Assembly (NCBI GenBank): GCA_946479125.1
Contig: CAMLET010000200.1
Span: 1 to 6,415 of the forward strand
Direction of reading: 5' to 3'
DNA from: an uncultured Flavobacteriales bacterium
Lineage (GTDB): Bacteria > Bacteroidota > Bacteroidia > Flavobacteriales > Crocinitomicaceae
DNA: 6,415 nucleotides
Shown: positions 4,287 through 6,415 of the stretch, one piece after another
How positions within the stretch are numbered: position 1 is the stretch's first letter
How the letters are laid out: the number at the start of each line of letters is the position of its first letter
Program-made: the position numbers and the translations under genes
Notes under the pieces: model-generated
What the model was told of the DNA's origin: nothing
What the model saw: only the letters and a program-made list of their open reading frames with translations
Database searches by the model: none

Positions 4287-6415
4287 TTATTTGTTGTTTC
4301 GTAGAATGGATACAGCGCCTTTATATTCCTTATCGGAATTCTCAAAGTTGATCAGGTAATAGTAAGTTGCCTCGGGCAAGTTTTTCCCGTTATATGTACC
4401 ATCCCATGAATTATCATAGTTATCAGTTGAGTATACTACCTGACCTTCACGATTGATGATCATAACCTCTGTATTCGGATAGTTCACAATTTCTGGTATT
4501 TCCCAGTTGTCATTTGAACCATCTCCATTCGGAGTGAACAGATTCGGAATAAACACCTCATAATCCGTGTCTACAAAAATGGTAAGCGAGTCCGTATCCA
4601 TACAACCGTTTATATCCGTTACTATAAGTACGTATGTTGTCGTTTGTGTAGGGTTTGCTGTAGGATTGTAGATTGTAGTATCAGATAGCCCAACTGACGG
4701 ACTCCAGGTCCAGTTCGTTATCGCAACTCCTTCTCCGGCGAGGTTTGCACTGCTTCCAAGACTGATTGTTTCATCTGGTCCGGCGAATGCATTTATTCCC
4801 GGATTAATACCGTAAGGCGATACTTGAATTGTAAAAGAAGCTGTATCTGTGATAGTATTCATACACCCTGCATTAGATGTAGCGACAAGGTTTACCGTAA
4901 TTGTAGAACCAGTGTCAGCAATAACAGTGTTATACAACGGATTTAGTGTTCCTGTTCCGCTGAGTGTTCCTGCACCGTCATGAATCCAGGAATACGTTCC
5001 GTTTGCTACTGAAGCACCATTTATTGCCACCGAATTGCCATTTGCACAAACTGTTGCAGAACCGCTGAGAGTTGCCATAGGATTGCTCATAACCATTACG
5101 TTAGCTATACCATCTACATTGGCAGGAGCACATGAATTTGTACTGCTTACTGTAAAAGGAATCTGTACCGTAGTTCCTTCTTCACCGTTTCCGGGAACGA
5201 ATATGTCTGGCGAACCGTTGATGATTTGTCCGCTACCGCTATAATTCCATGATGAGATTGTTCCGTTGCTTAGAACGATTCCACTCAATAGGGCAGAATC
5301 TGAAGAGCAGATGGTCCATGATGGGATAGTTGTAATGGACGGAAGAGAATCAATACTTACCTGTACAACTAAAGCTGTATCTGAACAAAGACCATTGCTG
5401 ACAATACGACGGAAATATATCAAAGGATCCGAGAAGCTGGCAACTCCTGAATAGTTTGAAGCGTTGTTGATGCTCTGTGCGGGTGCGAATGGACCTGTTG
5501 CAGTTGTTGCAGCTTCCCAAAGGTAGGTGTACGGATTAATGGAAGCAGATAGTGATCCACCAACAAGATTAAATGTACTTTCCTCACAAACTGTTATGTT
5601 ACTTCCACTTGTATTCCCTGCAATTGGAGCGGCAATGTCTATACTTCCCACCACTACATTGGAACCACATCCTCCAGCTGCAGAAACAGTGTAATAGAAT
5701 GAACCATTGACAGATGGTGTTCCACTTATAGTTAACGTATTTGGACTTCCCGGACTATATAATACTGTTAATCCGGCAGGTAAATCATTCGTTATTACAG
5801 GTCCACCTGCATCGTAGGTAATTGTGTTGATGGCGTTGCCAAAACAAATTTCCTGATGATTGGAATATGTTGCTGAAGTTAGCGTGATCTGAGAATTTTG
5901 AACGAAGATGTTTCCGCTAATTGAAACCGGAGCACATGTTCCACCTGTTGTTGTAACTGTGTAATTAAAAGTTCCGGCCACGGTTGGTGTTCCGCTAATA
6001 GTGAACGTACCCGCTGAGTAACTACCTGTAGTTCCTGATGGTAAACCCGAAACAGTTGCCCCGGTTGCACTTCCACCAATGTTGTAGGTGATAGTTGTGA
6101 TAGCAGCGCCCTGGCAAATTGTTTGGTTATCCGTTCCAACTGCTGACGTTAATGTTGCTGTTGGTGCAGGTTGCGAAATGATACTTCCTGAAATGTTTAC
6201 AGGAGCACATGAACCGCCAGTTGTTGTAATCATATAATTGAAAGTCCCTACTACAGTTGGTGATCCTGAAATAGTAACCGTAGTTCCGGCCACGTTTCCA
6301 GAAACGCCAGCAGGTAATCCTGAGAAACTTGCTCCTGTTGCACTTCCACCTATCGTATAGGTAATTGTTGTTAGCGCGCTGTTCTGACAAATTGTTTGAT
6401 TGTCCGTTCCGGCTG
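4287..6415 (-). CDS. Giant Ig/PKD-repeat surface adhesin with T9SS type B (CHU_C) sorting domain (5' partial)
   Basis: The frame is open from the right edge of the window to the TAA at 4287-4289, giving 708 residues; the signal peptide and an unknown number of repeats lie outside. Modules in order (residues of the partial protein): three PKD-like repeats at 2-92, 93-182 and 183-263, the first two about two thirds identical by eye; Ig/PKD-like modules at about 265-358, 359-445, 446-533 and 534-616, the last with the TTTYVLIVTDINGC ending typical of PKD folds; and a gliding-motility-type C-terminal domain at 620-708, starting VFIPNLFTPNGDG, with DNSWDGTYNGKNLPEATYYY and ending GAVSILRNN. That domain is the T9SS type B sorting signal, so the protein is exported across the outer membrane and kept on the surface. 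Most modules carry a pair of cysteines (e.g. QTIC and GGTCAP) that could form disulfides. It is the first gene of an operon with porP/sprF. Roles in gliding or adhesion are family inferences. The GTG at 6293 is internal, not a start. Confidence 0.93.
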   Translation of the reverse strand, partial: AGTDNQTICQNSALTTITYTIGGSATGASFSGLPAGVSGNVAGTTVTISGSPTVVGTFNYMITTTGGSCAPVNISGSIISQPAPTATLTSAVGTDNQTICQGAAITTITYNIGGSATGATVSGLPSGTTGSYSAGTFTISGTPTVAGTFNYTVTTTGGTCAPVSISGNIFVQNSQITLTSATYSNHQEICFGNAINTITYDAGGPVITNDLPAGLTVLYSPGSPNTLTISGTPSVNGSFYYTVSAAGGCGSNVVVGSIDIAAPIAGNTSGSNITVCEESTFNLVGGSLSASINPYTYLWEAATTATGPFAPAQSINNASNYSGVASFSDPLIYFRRIVSNGLCSDTALVVQVSIDSLPSITTIPSWTICSSDSALLSGIVLSNGTISSWNYSGSGQIINGSPDIFVPGNGEEGTTVQIPFTVSSTNSCAPANVDGIANVMVMSNPMATLSGSATVCANGNSVAINGASVANGTYSWIHDGAGTLSGTGTLNPLYNTVIADTGSTITVNLVATSNAGCMNTITDTASFTIQVSPYGINPGINAFAGPDETISLGSSANLAGEGVAITNWTWSPSVGLSDTTIYNPTANPTQTTTYVLIVTDINGCMDTDSLTIFVDTDYEVFIPNLFTPNGDGSNDNWEIPEIVNYPNTEVMIINREGQVVYSTDNYDNSWDGTYNGKNLPEATYYYLINFENSDKEYKGAVSILRNNK
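5625..5867 (-). repeat. Adhesin repeat unit C (81 residues, diverged)
   Basis: This is a more distant copy: NHQEIC replaces NQTIC, and NTITYDAGGP, LTISGTPSVNGSFYYTVSAAGG and GCGSN follow the order of units A and B. It lacks the ATLTSA-type tail and leads into unrelated Ig/PKD-like modules, so it marks the downstream end of the homologous array. Confidence 0.7.
5868..6137 (-). repeat. Adhesin repeat unit B (90 residues)
   Basis: This unit begins with GTDNQTIC like unit A, exactly 273 bases downstream in the gene, and shares TTITY, IGGSATGA, SGLP, TISG, GTFNY and TTTGG. The nucleotide sequences of A and B also align throughout, showing tandem duplication followed by divergence. Confidence 0.85.
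6138..6410 (-). repeat. Adhesin repeat unit A (91 residues)
   Basis: This unit begins with GTDNQTIC and includes TYTIGGSATG, VTISGSPTVVGTFNY and TTTGGSCAP. It is the first of three tandem units in the visible adhesin and is about two thirds identical to unit B by eye. The units are in the same frame and differ in length by three bases. The two preceding bases and codon at the window edge (Ala before GTDNQ) suit the end of another unit, so the array probably continues beyond the window. Confidence 0.85.

Noticed and set aside
5035..5454. Plus-strand open frames opposite the adhesin (5035-5244 and 5266-5454)
   Set aside because: They are antisense shadows of the adhesin coding sequence, without promoter, start context or recognisable protein.
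5879..6139. Minus-strand open frame of 86 codons inside the adhesin repeats
   Set aside because: It is out of frame with the adhesin and lies inside units A/B. Its Gln/Leu-rich translation is the shifted reading of the Thr/Gly-rich repeat; no family resemblance or start signal is seen.
6291..6293. GTG as the start of the adhesin
   Set aside because: The frame is open upstream to the window edge and the upstream 40 residues complete repeat unit A, so this GTG is an internal Val codon.
6127..6390. Minus-strand open frame of 87 codons at the right edge
   Set aside because: It is the third reading of the same repeat DNA, with an Asn/Arg/Cys-rich translation unlike any known domain. The adhesin frame explains this DNA.

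Overview
The window looks like chromosomal DNA of a low-GC member of the Bacteroidetes, most plausibly Flavobacteriales (Crocinitomicaceae or Fluviicola-like; family placement is inference). Reasons: a type IX secretion (T9SS) type B sorting domain on a giant Ig/PKD-repeat adhesin, a PorP/SprF-family outer-membrane protein beside it, a PafA-type alkaline phosphatase, a TAnnTTTG-type promoter element, and starts without clear Shine-Dalgarno sequences.

Layout, left to right. (1) Positions 2-313, + strand: the last 103 codons of an OmpA-family protein, essentially its peptidoglycan-binding domain. (2) 309-378: a convergent intergenic stretch built of heptamers (NNNAGAC on the left, GTCTNNN on the right) that folds into a 13-bp perfect hairpin, a likely bidirectional terminator. 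(3) 385-975, - strand: a complete MiaE-type tRNA hydroxylase. (4) 976-1109: the divergent miaE/phosphatase spacer, with two more sets of 7-nt repeats and a TAGATTTG promoter element. (5) 1110-2735, + strand: a secreted PafA-like alkaline phosphatase with all the expected catalytic residues. (6) 2742-2767: a perfect hairpin terminator shared with the next, convergent operon. (7) 2794-4266, - strand: a PorP/SprF barrel protein carrying a long coiled coil and a C-terminal SPOR-like domain. (8) 4287 to the right edge, - strand: the C-terminal 708 residues of a repeat-rich surface adhesin ending in a T9SS type B (CHU_C) domain.

The last two genes form one transcription unit (adhesin, then porP/sprF after 20 nt), the familiar sprB-sprF arrangement in which the PorP/SprF protein is the dedicated outer-membrane partner of the type B cargo. 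The coiled coil plus SPOR module on this partner is the most unusual protein feature here, because it could tie the adhesin-bearing barrel to peptidoglycan. The 7-nt repeats on both sides of miaE are the most unusual DNA feature. Nothing proves a wholly new system; no RNA gene, CRISPR array or insertion sequence was seen.
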